A DNA stretch of 64,000 nucleotides, from contig NZ_CP071139.1 in the NCBI RefSeq assembly GCF_017639205.1, forward strand, positions 2,744,001 through 2,808,000. The letters run 5' to 3'. A program made the position numbers and the translations under genes. Origin of the DNA: Streptomyces nojiriensis. Lineage in GTDB: Bacteria; Actinomycetota; Actinomycetes; Streptomycetales; Streptomycetaceae. The notes beneath the pieces were generated by a model that was given only the letters and a program-made list of their open reading frames with translations, did no database searches and was not told where the DNA came from. Positions 38,560-47,509 of the stretch are shown piece after piece; position 1 is the stretch's first letter, and each line of letters starts with the position of its first letter.

Positions 38560-38916
38560 GCGGCAGGCCGCCTGCGTGGCCCCGGCCGGTGCCGGGGTGG
38601 GTATCGCGAAGGGCGTCCCCACCGGGAGCGCGGGGGTCACGTGGAGCACGACCGGCTCGGTGCCGAGGTTGTGGCCCAGGTGGATGTGGCCTATGCCGGC
38701 GGGCTCCACGAAGGTGGTCCCGGCCGTGTGCACCTCGACGGTGCGGTCGTGCAGGACCCGGGTCAGGGTCCCGGCTATGACCACCGCGTCGAGTCTGACC
38801 CGGTGGAAGTGCCAGCCGGTGCAGCCGCCCGGCGGTATGACTATCTCCCGGCCAGTCGCGGTCGGGGCGGCGCATGCTCCGCCCGGCCGTGCCGTCATCG
38901 TCAGCTGCCCACCCAT
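38512..38916 (-). CDS. Cupin domain protein
   Basis: A 134-residue single-domain cupin. The ATG at 38916 follows GAGGAGGGG. IVIPPGGCTGWHFHRVRLDAVVIAG is cupin motif 1 with His residues at WHFH, and TTFVEPAGIGHIHLGHNLG is motif 2, so a metal centre is likely. The C-terminal 16 residues are encoded in the region shared with the end of the WGR gene on the other strand. Function is unknown. Confidence 0.82.
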   Translation of the reverse strand: MGGQLTMTARPGGACAAPTATGREIVIPPGGCTGWHFHRVRLDAVVIAGTLTRVLHDRTVEVHTAGTTFVEPAGIGHIHLGHNLGTEPVVLHVTPALPVGTPFAIPTPAPAGATQAACRSHKPSYLSADPVEAS

Positions 38917-39055
38917 GTGCCCCTCCTCGACGGACCTCCTGCGGTCCACCGCCCCACGGTAAAAGGGCCGCGGGGCATCAAGGAACACTCGACGAAACAT
39001 CAACATGCCTTCTTCACCAGGTGATATGAGGGTCATACAGCGGTATCACACCTCT

Positions 39056-39748
39056 ATGAGCCTGGTGGTTTTTGAGTCGCTGAAGCAGATCCACTGCGCC
39101 GACTGCCGACAGGGCCCGCTCCGGCACCTCGTCCGCGAGTCCGGCGTACCCCGCTGCCTGGACTGTACGGATCTCGGCCATCTCGTCTATCTCCCGCGGG
39201 GGGACACGGCGCTCACCCGCCGCTCCCGCGAGGCCAGTTCGCTCTGCGCCGTCGTCGTGCGCTTCAACAAGCGCCGGCACCGCTACGAGCGCCTGGGCCT
39301 CCTCGTCGAGGAGGCCGCACTGGCGCGCGCGGAGCGCGCCTGCCTGGCGGACTCCGAGGCGCGGGCGCGCCGCCGGGAGCGCGACCGGCGGCGGCGTTCG
39401 GCCGAGGACATCCGGTTCACCGCGGCCTTCGCCGCCGAGATCGTGCGGCTGTTCCCCGGCTGTCCGGCCGACCGGGCCGTGGCCATCGCCACCCATGCCT
39501 CGGTACGCGGCAGCGGCCGGGTGGGCCGTACCGCGGCCGGCCGGGCCCTCGACGGACTGGCGGTCTCCGTCGCGGTCCGGGCGGCGGTGCGGCACACCGA
39601 CACCGAGTACGACGCCCTGCTGATGGCGGGTGTCCCCCGGTTCGCGGCCCGCGCCCGACTGGCCGCGCGGATCGACGCCATCCTGGACGGGTGGCGTACA
39701 CCGCCCCCGGGTCCCGCGTCCCCGCCGGATCCGGACCTGCCGGCCTGA
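39056..39748 (+). CDS. DUF2293 family protein
   Basis: 230 residues from the ATG at 39056; ATGs at 39026 and 39005 are possible, and none has a good Shine-Dalgarno. The N-terminus has a CxxC pair (HCADCRQGPL) and a second one (PRCLDCTDLGH), a likely zinc site. LVYLPRGDTALTRRSREAS and FNKRRHRYERLGLLVEEAAL follow. The C-terminal half, IRFTAAFAAEIVRLFPGCPADRAVAIATHASVR onward, is the DUF2293 region. The biochemical role is unknown. Confidence 0.85.
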   Translation: MSLVVFESLKQIHCADCRQGPLRHLVRESGVPRCLDCTDLGHLVYLPRGDTALTRRSREASSLCAVVVRFNKRRHRYERLGLLVEEAALARAERACLADSEARARRRERDRRRRSAEDIRFTAAFAAEIVRLFPGCPADRAVAIATHASVRGSGRVGRTAAGRALDGLAVSVAVRAAVRHTDTEYDALLMAGVPRFAARARLAARIDAILDGWRTPPPGPASPPDPDLPA

Positions 39749-39754
39749 CCCGGG

Positions 39755-40465
39755 TCAGTTGAGGCGGAAGCGGCGGTAGAGGAGTACCCCGCCGAGGAGG
39801 AGGGCGCCGCCGCCGGGCAGCAGGTAGCCGACGCCGTCCGATCCGGTGTGGGCGAGCGCCGCACTGTGCCGCGGCGGGGCGGGCGGAGCCGGGCGGGGGG
39901 CCGTGGGCGGGGGCGGGGGCGTGACCGGGGGCGTGATCACCGGATTTTCGACGACGGGCGGCTGGACGGGCTTGCCGCCCGTGGGCTCCTCGCCGTTGAC
40001 GGACGTGTTGCCGTGCGAGGAGTTGCCGACGCCGACCACGCTCACCGCGTTGCCGCTGATGTTCAGGGGGAGGTCGACCGGAAGCTGGAGCCCGTTGCCG
40101 GACAGCACCCCCGGAGAATCCTTTCCCCGTCCCTCCGCGACTGCCCCTCCGCCGTTCCCGCCCCCTGGTTTCACGGAATCCGTGGAGCGCGTACCGGAAT
40201 GTCCGCCGCCGGCGGATGCCTCGTTGGTGCAGCGGTTCCCGGCGGCGGAGTTGAGCACGCCGACCACGCTCACGGTGTTCCCGCACGCGTTCACCGGGAT
40301 GTTCACCGGCAGTTGTACGAGGTTTCCGGACAGCAGTCCCGGCGAGCGCTCGGCCCGGCCGCCCGCGTCCGCGTCGGCGTGGGCGAGTCCGCCCACACCC
40401 GCGACCGCCAGTCCGCCTCCCGCAACCACGGCCGCGATGAAGCCATTCCGACGACTGTGACGCAT
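39755..40465 (-). CDS. Long chaplin with two chaplin domains and sortase signal
   Basis: Chaplins coat aerial hyphae and spores with amyloid-like hydrophobic fibres. The 236 residues start at the ATG at 40465 with a signal peptide (cleavage near LAHADA). Chaplin domain 1 (about 41-80) has the usual Cys61 and Cys79. Domain 2 (about 117-155, SGNGLQLPVDLPLNISGNAVSVVGVGNSS) lacks both Cys residues. A Pro-rich spacer is followed by LAHTG at 204-208, a hydrophobic helix and RRFRLN, a class E sortase signal for covalent cell-wall anchoring. It belongs to the ChpA-C group; which one cannot be decided. Confidence 0.93.
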   Translation of the reverse strand: MRHSRRNGFIAAVVAGGGLAVAGVGGLAHADADAGGRAERSPGLLSGNLVQLPVNIPVNACGNTVSVVGVLNSAAGNRCTNEASAGGGHSGTRSTDSVKPGGGNGGGAVAEGRGKDSPGVLSGNGLQLPVDLPLNISGNAVSVVGVGNSSHGNTSVNGEEPTGGKPVQPPVVENPVITPPVTPPPPPTAPRPAPPAPPRHSAALAHTGSDGVGYLLPGGGALLLGGVLLYRRFRLN

Positions 40466-40591
40466 CAGTTTCCCTGCCTTCCGGACGAGTTCGCGGGCAA
40501 TGTCCCCGCACCGGAACAACGCTCTGACCCCATTCGGGTTATAGAGGCGGTAGGCATTTCACTCAATCGTGTACTGGGTAGTGGGTACTTC

Positions 40592-41140
40592 ATGACCGAT
40601 CGCCCGCTGCTCCTCCTCGACGTGGACGGCCCCCTCAACCCGTTCCGCTCGCCCCTCGCCGGTCTGCGCGGATACCGGAGCCACCGGATGTGGCCCGACG
40701 TCTGGCTCTCCTACCGCGACCCGGAGTCCCGCAAGGCCCGGCGCGGCGCCCGGGTGCGCCTCCACCCCTCCCACGGCGCCCGGCTGCTGGCCCTGCCGTT
40801 CGAGCTCACCTGGGCCACCGCCTGGACGCACCAGGCCAACACGATGATCTCCCCGCACATAGGGCTGCCGGGTGACCTCACCGTCGTCGAGTGGCCCGAA
40901 CTCTTCGCCGACGACCCCGACGGCCTCTCCTGGAAGACCCGCCACCTCCGCGACTGGGCGGCCGGCCGCCCCTTCGCCTGGGTCGACGACATGATCACCC
41001 CGCGCGACCGCGCCTGGGTCGCGGAACACCATCCGGCCCCGGCCCTCCTGCTGCGCATCCACCCGCGCCACGGCCTGCGCGACCGCGACTTCACCACCCT
41101 GACCCGCTGGGCCGAGGACATCAGCCCAGCAGGGCGGTGA
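40592..41140 (+). CDS. HAD-like domain protein
   Basis: 182 residues from the ATG at 40592. LLLLDVDGPLNPF carries the DxD nucleophile pair of HAD hydrolases. ELTWATAWTHQANTMI is equivalent to the (S/T)-motif region, and PFAWVDDMI to the acidic motif IV. It belongs to the small actinobacterial HAD proteins sometimes annotated as secondary hydrolases. The substrate is unknown. No clear Shine-Dalgarno is seen. The end overlaps the convergent SWIM gene by 20 bp. Confidence 0.8.
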   Translation: MTDRPLLLLDVDGPLNPFRSPLAGLRGYRSHRMWPDVWLSYRDPESRKARRGARVRLHPSHGARLLALPFELTWATAWTHQANTMISPHIGLPGDLTVVEWPELFADDPDGLSWKTRHLRDWAAGRPFAWVDDMITPRDRAWVAEHHPAPALLLRIHPRHGLRDRDFTTLTRWAEDISPAGR

Positions 41141-42326
41141 CCGGGTCCGGGGAGGGGCGGCCCGTCGGCCACCAGTCCTGGTCGCCCTGGCGGTCCTCGT
41201 AGGAGTACCAGAGGCCGTCGCGGCCGAGGCGGAGCTGGCGGGTGCGGATCGTCAGGCGGTTGCGGTCGGGGCGGAAGGAGCCCTGGCCGGCGGCGAGCAG
41301 GGCCGGGCGGGCCCGGTCGAAGGGGCCCGCCGGCGGGTCCCAGGGCTCTTCGAGGGCGTCGAGGGCCGGGCGTCCGCCCTGGCGCCAGGCCGCCGCGGCC
41401 CGGGCGAGATCGGTGGTGCTGCGGCCGGTGGCGCGGGCCAGGTCCCGGTACAGGGTGCGGGCCGCGCCCGTCAGACCCGCCGTGGGGTGCGCGGACGCCA
41501 GCCGGACGGCGTCCTGCCACACGGTGAGCCCGGCGATCGGATCCTCACCGGTGGTCAGCAGGGCCAGGGCGCGGGCGGCCGCGTCGGAGGCGAGCTGGTC
41601 GAGGGCCAGCGGGTCGGGCGCCGCCGGGTCGGCCGGGTAGGCCGGCGGAAGGCCCGCGGCGGCGGGCGCGGGCAGCGGCGCGGGCAGCAGCGGCAGGCTG
41701 GTGCGGGCGAGCGCCGCACGGGCCGGAACGCCGGGGAAGCCCGGTGCCGCGTCGGGCTGTTCGCGCGCGGCATGGGCGGCATTGCGGCGGGTCAGCTCGT
41801 CGAGGAGCTCCCGCTCCCCCCGGCCGCGCAGGAGCAGCAGGACGAAGGGGTCCTCGTCCAGGAGCCGGGCCGCCCGGTAGCACAGGGCCGCCGCGTGCTT
41901 GCACGGCGGACGCCCGAAGTCCGGGCAGGAGCAGTGCGGGACCAGCTCGCCCGCGCCGGGCAGGACGGCCCCCGCGAGCGACTGCGGGACCTCCCGTTCC
42001 AGCAGGGCGGCGAGCGCCGTGGGGGCGGCCGCGACCGTCTCCAGCAGTTCGTCCCACTCCGGGTCCGCGAAGGCGGGCAGGGTCAGCTCGGTGCGGTACG
42101 GGCGGGGCCTGCTGCCCCGGACGTAGGCCACGATCCGGCCGGGGGTGACGGTGACCGCGCTGACGTGTCCGGCGTCGGCGTACGTACGGCCCCGGGCCAG
42201 GCGGGCCCCGTCGTGCGAGACCTCCTCCAGCGCCGACACCCAGGCCCGGCCCCACCAGCTGACGGCCTCGGCCCCGGCGGGCACGGTCTCGAAGGTGCGG
42301 CGGCGGTCGTCCCGCGCGGTGATCAT
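41121..42326 (-). CDS. SWIM zinc-finger protein, partner of SNF2 helicase
   Basis: 401 residues. The N-terminal half has WWGRAWVSALE and RGRTYADAGHVSAVTVTPGRIVAYVRGSR, a pattern found in SWIM-type partners of bacterial SNF2 proteins. The SWIM finger is CSC-x7-CKH (Cys132, Cys134, Cys142, His144), a DNA- or protein-binding motif. The C-terminal half is helical and Ala-rich with no recognised domain. The ATG overlaps the SNF2 stop (ATGA), so production of the two is coupled and they presumably form a complex under the damage-type promoter at 45306. Confidence 0.9.
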   Translation of the reverse strand: MITARDDRRRTFETVPAGAEAVSWWGRAWVSALEEVSHDGARLARGRTYADAGHVSAVTVTPGRIVAYVRGSRPRPYRTELTLPAFADPEWDELLETVAAAPTALAALLEREVPQSLAGAVLPGAGELVPHCSCPDFGRPPCKHAAALCYRAARLLDEDPFVLLLLRGRGERELLDELTRRNAAHAAREQPDAAPGFPGVPARAALARTSLPLLPAPLPAPAAAGLPPAYPADPAAPDPLALDQLASDAAARALALLTTGEDPIAGLTVWQDAVRLASAHPTAGLTGAARTLYRDLARATGRSTTDLARAAAAWRQGGRPALDALEEPWDPPAGPFDRARPALLAAGQGSFRPDRNRLTIRTRQLRLGRDGLWYSYEDRQGDQDWWPTGRPSPDPVTALLG

Positions 42327-45241
42327 CCGGGCCTCCGCAGGGAGACGAGGTCGGCCAGCTCGCGGTCGGTCAGCTCGGTCAGTGCCGACTCGCCGGAGCC
42401 CAGGACGGCGTCGGCCAGGGCCCGCTTCGACTCCAGCATCTCCGCGATCCGGTCCTCGACGGTGCCCTCGGCGATGATCCGGTGGACCTGTACGGGCTGG
42501 GTCTGGCCGATGCGGTAGGCGCGGTCGGTGGCCTGTTCCTCGACGGCCGGGTTCCACCAGCGGTCGAAGTGGATGACGTGCCCGGCCCGCGTGAGGTTCA
42601 GCCCGGTGCCGGCCGCCTTCAGGGACAGCAGGAAGACGGGTACCTCGCCCGCCTGGAAGCGGTCGACGAGCTCCTCGCGATGCGGCACCGGCGTCCCGCC
42701 GTGCAGGAACTGCGAGGCGATCCCGCGGCCGGCCAGGTGCCGTTCGATCAGGCGGCCCATCGTCACGTACTGGGTGAAGACCAGCACCGAGCCGCCCTCG
42801 GCGAGGATCGTGTCCAGCAGCTCGTCCAGCAGGGCGAGCTTGCCCGAGCGGTGCGGGATCCGGGGCTGCTCCTCCTTCAGGTACTGCGCGGGGTGGTTGC
42901 AGATCTGCTTGAGCGAGGCCAGCAGCTTCATGATCATGCCGCGCCGTTCCATGCCCTCGCTCGACTCGATCACGGCCATCGCCTCGTCCACCGCCGCCTG
43001 GTAGAGCGAGGCCTGCTCCCTGGTGAGGGAGACCGGATGGTCGGTCTCCGTCTTCGGTGGCAGCTCGGGCGCGATGCCGGGGTCGGACTTCTTGCGGCGC
43101 AGCAGGAACGGCCGCACCAGCGCGGACAGCCGGGCGACCGCCGCCTCGTTGCCGCCGTCCTCCTCCTGCTGGTGCTCCACCGGGCGGGCGTGGCGGGCCC
43201 GGAAGGTGGTGAGCGGGCCCAGCAGCCCCGGCGTGGTCCAGTCGAGCAGCGCCCAGAGCTCGGAGAGGTTGTTCTCCACGGGGGTACCGGTCAGCGCCAC
43301 CCGGGCCGGCGCGGGCACCGTGCGCAGTGCCTTCGCGGTCGCCGAATGCGGGTTCTTGACGTGCTGCGCCTCATCGGCGACGACCAGGCCCCAGCGCTGT
43401 TCTGCGAGCAGGGCCGCGCTGGCGCGCATCGTGCCGTACGTGGTGAGGACGAACCCGCCCGCGCAGGACGTGAGGTCCTCGGTGCTGCGGCTGTTGCCGT
43501 GGAAGCGGCGCACGGGCGTGCCGGGGGCGAACTTCTCGATCTCCCGCTGCCAGTTGCCGAGGAGGGACGCGGGGCACACCACGAGGGTGGGCTCCGGCCG
43601 GTCCCGGTGCAGGTGCAGCGCGATCAGCGTGACGGTCTTGCCGAGGCCCATGTCGTCGGCGAGGCAGCCGCCGAGACCGAGCGAGGTCATCAGGTCGAGC
43701 CAGGCCAGGCCGCGCGCCTGGTAGTCGCGCAGGGTGGCCTTGAGGGCGGCGGGCTGCGGCAGCGGGGCCTGCTCCCCCGTCAGCCGGTCCCGCAGGGCGG
43801 CCAGCGCTCCCACCGGCACCGCCTCGACCGTGGCGCCTTCGATCTCGGCCGTCCCCGACAGTACGGTGGCCAGCGCGTCGACCGGGTCCAGGACGCCGAG
43901 CTCCCGCTTGCGCGCCTTGCGCACCAGCTCCGGATCGACGCGCACCCACCGGTCGCGCAGCCGGACGACGGGCCGGTGCGCCTGGGCCAGCGCGTCCATC
44001 TCCCCAGGGGTGAGCCGGTCGCCGCCCAGCGCCAGCTCCCAGGAGAAGGCGAAGAGGTGCTCGGCGTCGAAGAACGCGGTCCCGTCGATCGCCGAACCGG
44101 GCGCGGTGGACCGTACGACGGCGGTCGCCGACAGCGTACGGGCCAGCTCGCGCGGCCAGTGGACCAGGACCCCGGCGGCGGCCAGCCGGCTCGCGGCCAC
44201 CCCCAGCAGGTCCTCCAGCTCCGGGTCGGACAGGGCCAGGGCATCGGGCACGGGCTGGTCCAGCAGGCGCAGCAGCGGCGGCCAGACCCGGGCGGCCCGG
44301 CGCAGCGCGAGCACGGCGTCGATCCGGGCGCGCGGGCCGAACCCGGCCGCCGCCGTGCCCGCCCACAGCTGCGCGGCGTCGGTGACCAGGGTCGGGTCGG
44401 CAAGGCTGTGCACCTGGACGACGGCGGCTCCGGCGCGTCTCGTGTCGGCGTCCTCGGCCTCGTCGAAGAGCCGGAAGGAGGACAGGTCGAGCCGGAGCGA
44501 GATCCCGACGCCGGTGTCGGAGCCGGCCGCGACCTGCGCCGCCCAGTCCTGTATCCCGGGGACCCGCTGCGGGTCCCGCGCGGCGAACGGCCGCCCGGCG
44601 GCCACGGCAGCGGCCGGGGTGCGGGGCAGGCCGTCGGCGACCGCGTCGAGGAACGCGCGGACCAGTGCCTCCGGTTCGGGCAGCTGGAGCGGGCGGCGCC
44701 CGGCCAGGGGCGTCGCGTACCCCTCGTGCGGCAGCGCGGCGGCGACCGCGCGGAGGTGATCGACGTCGGCGGCGTCGAGCGGCCCGGCACGCCAGGCGTC
44801 GACGCCCTCGGGGGTGAGTCCGGGGAGGAGCCGGCCACGGGCGGCGAGGGTGAGCGCCTGCCGGGCGGCGGTGCCCCAGGCGCGGGTGGCGGGATGCGCG
44901 GCGGGACTGTGGGGCGCCTGCGCGAGCAGGGGCAGGGCGGCGGTGACGGAGAAGCTCACCGCGGGGACGGTCCGGCTGCGGACCCCGTCACCGTGCGGGC
45001 GTACGACGGTGAGCGGCGCCGCCGTTCCCGCCTCGGGCAGGGCGTCCCCGTCAGGCGCCCAGAAGGCGACGCGCCCCTCGCGGGGGACGGCGGCGGGCAG
45101 GAAGACCGCAGCGTGGCGCAGCAGCGCGGCGGCCTCACGCGGCCACGGTCGCTGCGGCTGCGGCTGCGGCTGCGGCTGCGGCTGCGGCTGCGGCTGCGGC
45201 TGCGGCTGCGGCTGCGGCTGCGGCTGCGGCTGCGGTGTCAT
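42323..45241 (-). CDS. SNF2-family DNA translocase/helicase
   Basis: A 972-residue Swi2/Snf2 ATPase. After MT come 14 Pro-Gln dipeptides, then an N-terminal region of ~450 residues with an SNF2-associated domain. The motor follows: DDMGLGKTVTLIAL (motif I), VADEAQHVKNPHS (motif II, DEAQ), LTGTPVENNLSELWALLDW (III), and the C-terminal lobe with FTQYVTMG, SLKAAGTGLNLTRAGHVIHFDRWWNPAVEEQATDR in pieces and AYRIGQ (V-VI). Such enzymes move on duplex DNA and remodel protein-DNA complexes. It is coupled to the SWIM gene and lies behind a damage-type promoter, supporting a repair role. Confidence 0.93.
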   Translation of the reverse strand: MTPQPQPQPQPQPQPQPQPQPQPQPQPQPQRPWPREAAALLRHAAVFLPAAVPREGRVAFWAPDGDALPEAGTAAPLTVVRPHGDGVRSRTVPAVSFSVTAALPLLAQAPHSPAAHPATRAWGTAARQALTLAARGRLLPGLTPEGVDAWRAGPLDAADVDHLRAVAAALPHEGYATPLAGRRPLQLPEPEALVRAFLDAVADGLPRTPAAAVAAGRPFAARDPQRVPGIQDWAAQVAAGSDTGVGISLRLDLSSFRLFDEAEDADTRRAGAAVVQVHSLADPTLVTDAAQLWAGTAAAGFGPRARIDAVLALRRAARVWPPLLRLLDQPVPDALALSDPELEDLLGVAASRLAAAGVLVHWPRELARTLSATAVVRSTAPGSAIDGTAFFDAEHLFAFSWELALGGDRLTPGEMDALAQAHRPVVRLRDRWVRVDPELVRKARKRELGVLDPVDALATVLSGTAEIEGATVEAVPVGALAALRDRLTGEQAPLPQPAALKATLRDYQARGLAWLDLMTSLGLGGCLADDMGLGKTVTLIALHLHRDRPEPTLVVCPASLLGNWQREIEKFAPGTPVRRFHGNSRSTEDLTSCAGGFVLTTYGTMRASAALLAEQRWGLVVADEAQHVKNPHSATAKALRTVPAPARVALTGTPVENNLSELWALLDWTTPGLLGPLTTFRARHARPVEHQQEEDGGNEAAVARLSALVRPFLLRRKKSDPGIAPELPPKTETDHPVSLTREQASLYQAAVDEAMAVIESSEGMERRGMIMKLLASLKQICNHPAQYLKEEQPRIPHRSGKLALLDELLDTILAEGGSVLVFTQYVTMGRLIERHLAGRGIASQFLHGGTPVPHREELVDRFQAGEVPVFLLSLKAAGTGLNLTRAGHVIHFDRWWNPAVEEQATDRAYRIGQTQPVQVHRIIAEGTVEDRIAEMLESKRALADAVLGSGESALTELTDRELADLVSLRRPG
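45151..45234 (-). repeat. Perfect (GCTGCG)14 hexanucleotide repeat
   Basis: Fourteen uninterrupted copies encode (Pro-Gln)14 directly after the SNF2 start codon region. Loss or gain of units keeps the frame, so copy number can vary without inactivating the gene. Confidence 0.97.
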
Positions 45242-45305
45242 GGTGCGTCCCCCTCCCGTCTCCCCGTCGATGGCCTTGCGCCCCTACCGGTCCCCTCTGC
45301 CGACG

Positions 45306-45328
45306 AGTCTAGGCGCGACCACCGACAA
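45306..45328 (-). promoter_or_regulatory. RecA-NDp/PafBC-type promoter of SNF2-SWIM operon
   Basis: On the minus strand TTGTCGGTG (45328-45320), 8 nt and TAGACT (45311-45306) fit the motif exactly. The predicted leader to the ATG at 45241 is about 58 nt with a GGAGGGGG site. Confidence 0.85.
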
Positions 45329-45346
45329 CACCCCCTGACCTGCGGT

Positions 45347-46660
45347 TCAGCGGGCCCAGCGGCCCTGCTCCGGCGCGTACCCGTACACGGGCCGGCCGGG
45401 GGCGGCGCTCGTGCGCAGCGGCCGCCCGCCCTCGTCGATGCGGAGGGTGCCCGACCCTGACGGGCCGGTCCACCTCAGGTCGAGGAACCAGTCGCAGTCG
45501 CATCCCGTGGTGGCCGCCGCCACCCGCAGGACGGCCGGTTCGGCCGCCGAGACGCGCAGCGGGAAGGCGGGGGCGGGCAGGGTGCTGCCGCCGTCGTTCC
45601 CGGCGACGGGCCGGGCCAGCGGGCGCGGCGCGTCCAGATTGACGGCGAACGCGGCAGGGGTGAGCCCGCCGCCGCAGCCCTGCGACATCTGGTAGACGTT
45701 CCAGGCCGGCGGCTTGCGGCGGGCGGCCACCCGTACCTCCAGGTCCTCCAAGACCACGGCGCCCCCGCCCGTGCCGTGCAGGGTGACCTCCACGATCTGC
45801 GTTCCGGCGTGCACGGCGCGCTGCGCCGCCGCCCAGGCGGGCGCGTCCGCCTCCACGGGCGGCGGGGGCACCGATCCCGGACCGCGCTCGGACAGGTAGG
45901 CGTGGTCGCAGCCCGCGGTCCACACGTGCGACCGTACCGCCGCCTTGAGGGGCGCGACCGGGTCCCGGCCCGGGGCCGACGCCGACGGTGACGCGGAGGT
46001 CCGGACGGGCTCCGGGGCCGTCGCCCCGGCCGACCCGGCCGGCGATGCGGGTTCCGGTGCACCCGTCGCCACCGGTGCCGGGGCGGACCCCGATCCCCCA
46101 GGCGTCGGTGCTCCCCTGGCCGCACCCGTGGCCGCACCCGTGCCCGTGCCCGTGCTCGTCCCCGGGCTCCCACCCGCGTGCGGCGCACCCGGCCCGGGGC
46201 CGGTCGCCGCCAGCAGCGCCACCGCCACCGCCCCGGCCGTCACCCCCACGGCGGCGACCACGGCCGCCCGCCGCCGCCGGTACCAGGCCCCCCGGGCCAC
46301 CGGCTCCGGCTCGGGGCCCGGCATCACCACCACGGTCGGCTCAGGCTCCGGCTCCGGCGCGGGCCCGGGTACCGGCTCCGGCACCGGCACCGGCACCGGC
46401 ATCTCCGCGACCCCCGCGCGCCGTCGCGCATCCGCCAGCAGCCACGCCCGGTGCAGGTCCAGCGCCTCCTCCCGCGTCGACCCGCAGGCCCGGGCGAAGC
46501 GGTCCACCACCGCGAACTCCGCCGGCAGCGCCTCCCCCTTGCAGTACCGGTGCAACGTCGACGTACTCGTGTGCAGCCGGCGCGCCAAGGCGCCGTAACT
46601 GAGCCCGGCCCGCTCCTTCAGCTCCCGCATCAACCGCGCGAAATCCTCGGCCTCGCTCAC
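45347..46660 (-). CDS. XRE-type HTH, single-pass membrane protein
   Basis: 437 residues from the GTG at 46660 with GGGGGAG upstream. The N-terminal HTH (about 5-75: FARLMRELKERAGLSYGALARRLHTSTSTLHRYCKG) is followed by a repetitive Pro-Val-Pro-Glu linker and one membrane helix (VVAAVGVTAGAVAVALLAATG, about 155-175). A low-complexity Gly/Ala/Thr spacer leads to a C-terminal extracytoplasmic domain with Cys residues (WTAGCDHAYL, QGCGGG, GCDCDWFLDLRW). This inside-HTH, outside-sensor layout is common in Streptomyces. The ligand is unknown. Confidence 0.85.
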   Translation of the reverse strand: MSEAEDFARLMRELKERAGLSYGALARRLHTSTSTLHRYCKGEALPAEFAVVDRFARACGSTREEALDLHRAWLLADARRRAGVAEMPVPVPVPEPVPGPAPEPEPEPTVVVMPGPEPEPVARGAWYRRRRAAVVAAVGVTAGAVAVALLAATGPGPGAPHAGGSPGTSTGTGTGAATGAARGAPTPGGSGSAPAPVATGAPEPASPAGSAGATAPEPVRTSASPSASAPGRDPVAPLKAAVRSHVWTAGCDHAYLSERGPGSVPPPPVEADAPAWAAAQRAVHAGTQIVEVTLHGTGGGAVVLEDLEVRVAARRKPPAWNVYQMSQGCGGGLTPAAFAVNLDAPRPLARPVAGNDGGSTLPAPAFPLRVSAAEPAVLRVAAATTGCDCDWFLDLRWTGPSGSGTLRIDEGGRPLRTSAAPGRPVYGYAPEQGRWAR

Positions 46661-46843
46661 GCTCTCCCCCGTTCCGCGTCCCGCGACCGCGTTCCATGTA
46701 TGAGGTGTTCCCCCAGGTGACGGCGCGTACGGCCGTTCCGGCGTCCCGGATTCGCCGCGATCCGTCGCCCGCCGCGCCGTCCGGGGAACAGGCTCGTCAG
46801 GCACACACCAGCACGCCCACGGCACTCACGGGGAGAACCGACC

Positions 46844-47476
46844 ATGTTCCGACGTTCCGGCACCGCCACCACGCCCACCACACTCACCACCGCCCTCGTC
46901 GCGGCGGCGGCCGCCCTGGTCCTGACCGCCTCCACCGCCACCTCCGCCGCGGCCGCCACCGCGCCCGGCTTCCTGACCGGCACCGACCTTCCGCCGCACC
47001 CCGCCTCGCCCTGGTACGCCGGCGCGGTCACCGCGGGGCTGCCCGAGTCCGCGCCGTTCTGCCTGGAGGGCGTGCTTCCGTCCGCGGGCAGCTGGCACCG
47101 CGTCTTCGGCACCGAGTACGACACCGGCGCCGTGCAGGTCTCCGTGCGGTCCGCCTCGCCCTCCGCGGCGGCCCGGCTCGCCGGCGTCCTGGAGCGCAAG
47201 GTCGCCGCCTGCGCCGCCGACTGGCTGCGCAGGACCCCGGGCGGCACCGCCTCCTGGCAGGACTACGGCACCCTCCCCGTCGAGGAGGGTGCGCACGTCT
47301 ACGGGGTCCACACCTCGATCCCCGACTCCGAGCCCGGGGTGCACCTGTACGGGATCGGGCGCGACGGCTCCACCGTGACCGTCGTGCAGTGGGGCGAGAT
47401 GGGCGACCTGTCCCACGCCCCGGTCGCCGGCTTCAAGAAGACGACCACCAAGGCCGTGAACAAGCTCAACCCCTGA
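46844..47476 (+). CDS. Secreted protein of unknown function
   Basis: 210 residues from an ATG with GGGGAG upstream. A signal peptide (cleavage near TSAAAA) precedes a ~170-residue domain with three Cys residues (PFCLEGVL, AACAADW) and repeated aromatic strands (WHRVFGTEYDTGAVQVSV, HVYGVHTSIPDSEPGVHLYGIGRDG). I do not recognise the fold; it may be a small extracellular sensor or binding protein. It is divergent from the membrane HTH gene, so the two could be functionally linked. Confidence 0.8.
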   Translation: MFRRSGTATTPTTLTTALVAAAAALVLTASTATSAAAATAPGFLTGTDLPPHPASPWYAGAVTAGLPESAPFCLEGVLPSAGSWHRVFGTEYDTGAVQVSVRSASPSAAARLAGVLERKVAACAADWLRRTPGGTASWQDYGTLPVEEGAHVYGVHTSIPDSEPGVHLYGIGRDGSTVTVVQWGEMGDLSHAPVAGFKKTTTKAVNKLNP

Positions 47477-47509
47477 CCGCAGGGGGTGGGACCATGGACA
47501 TGAGAGGCG

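Noticed and set aside
42482..45460. 992-codon plus-strand frame
   Set aside because: Antisense shadow of the SNF2 gene; a Leu/Arg repeat arises from the GCTGCG array.
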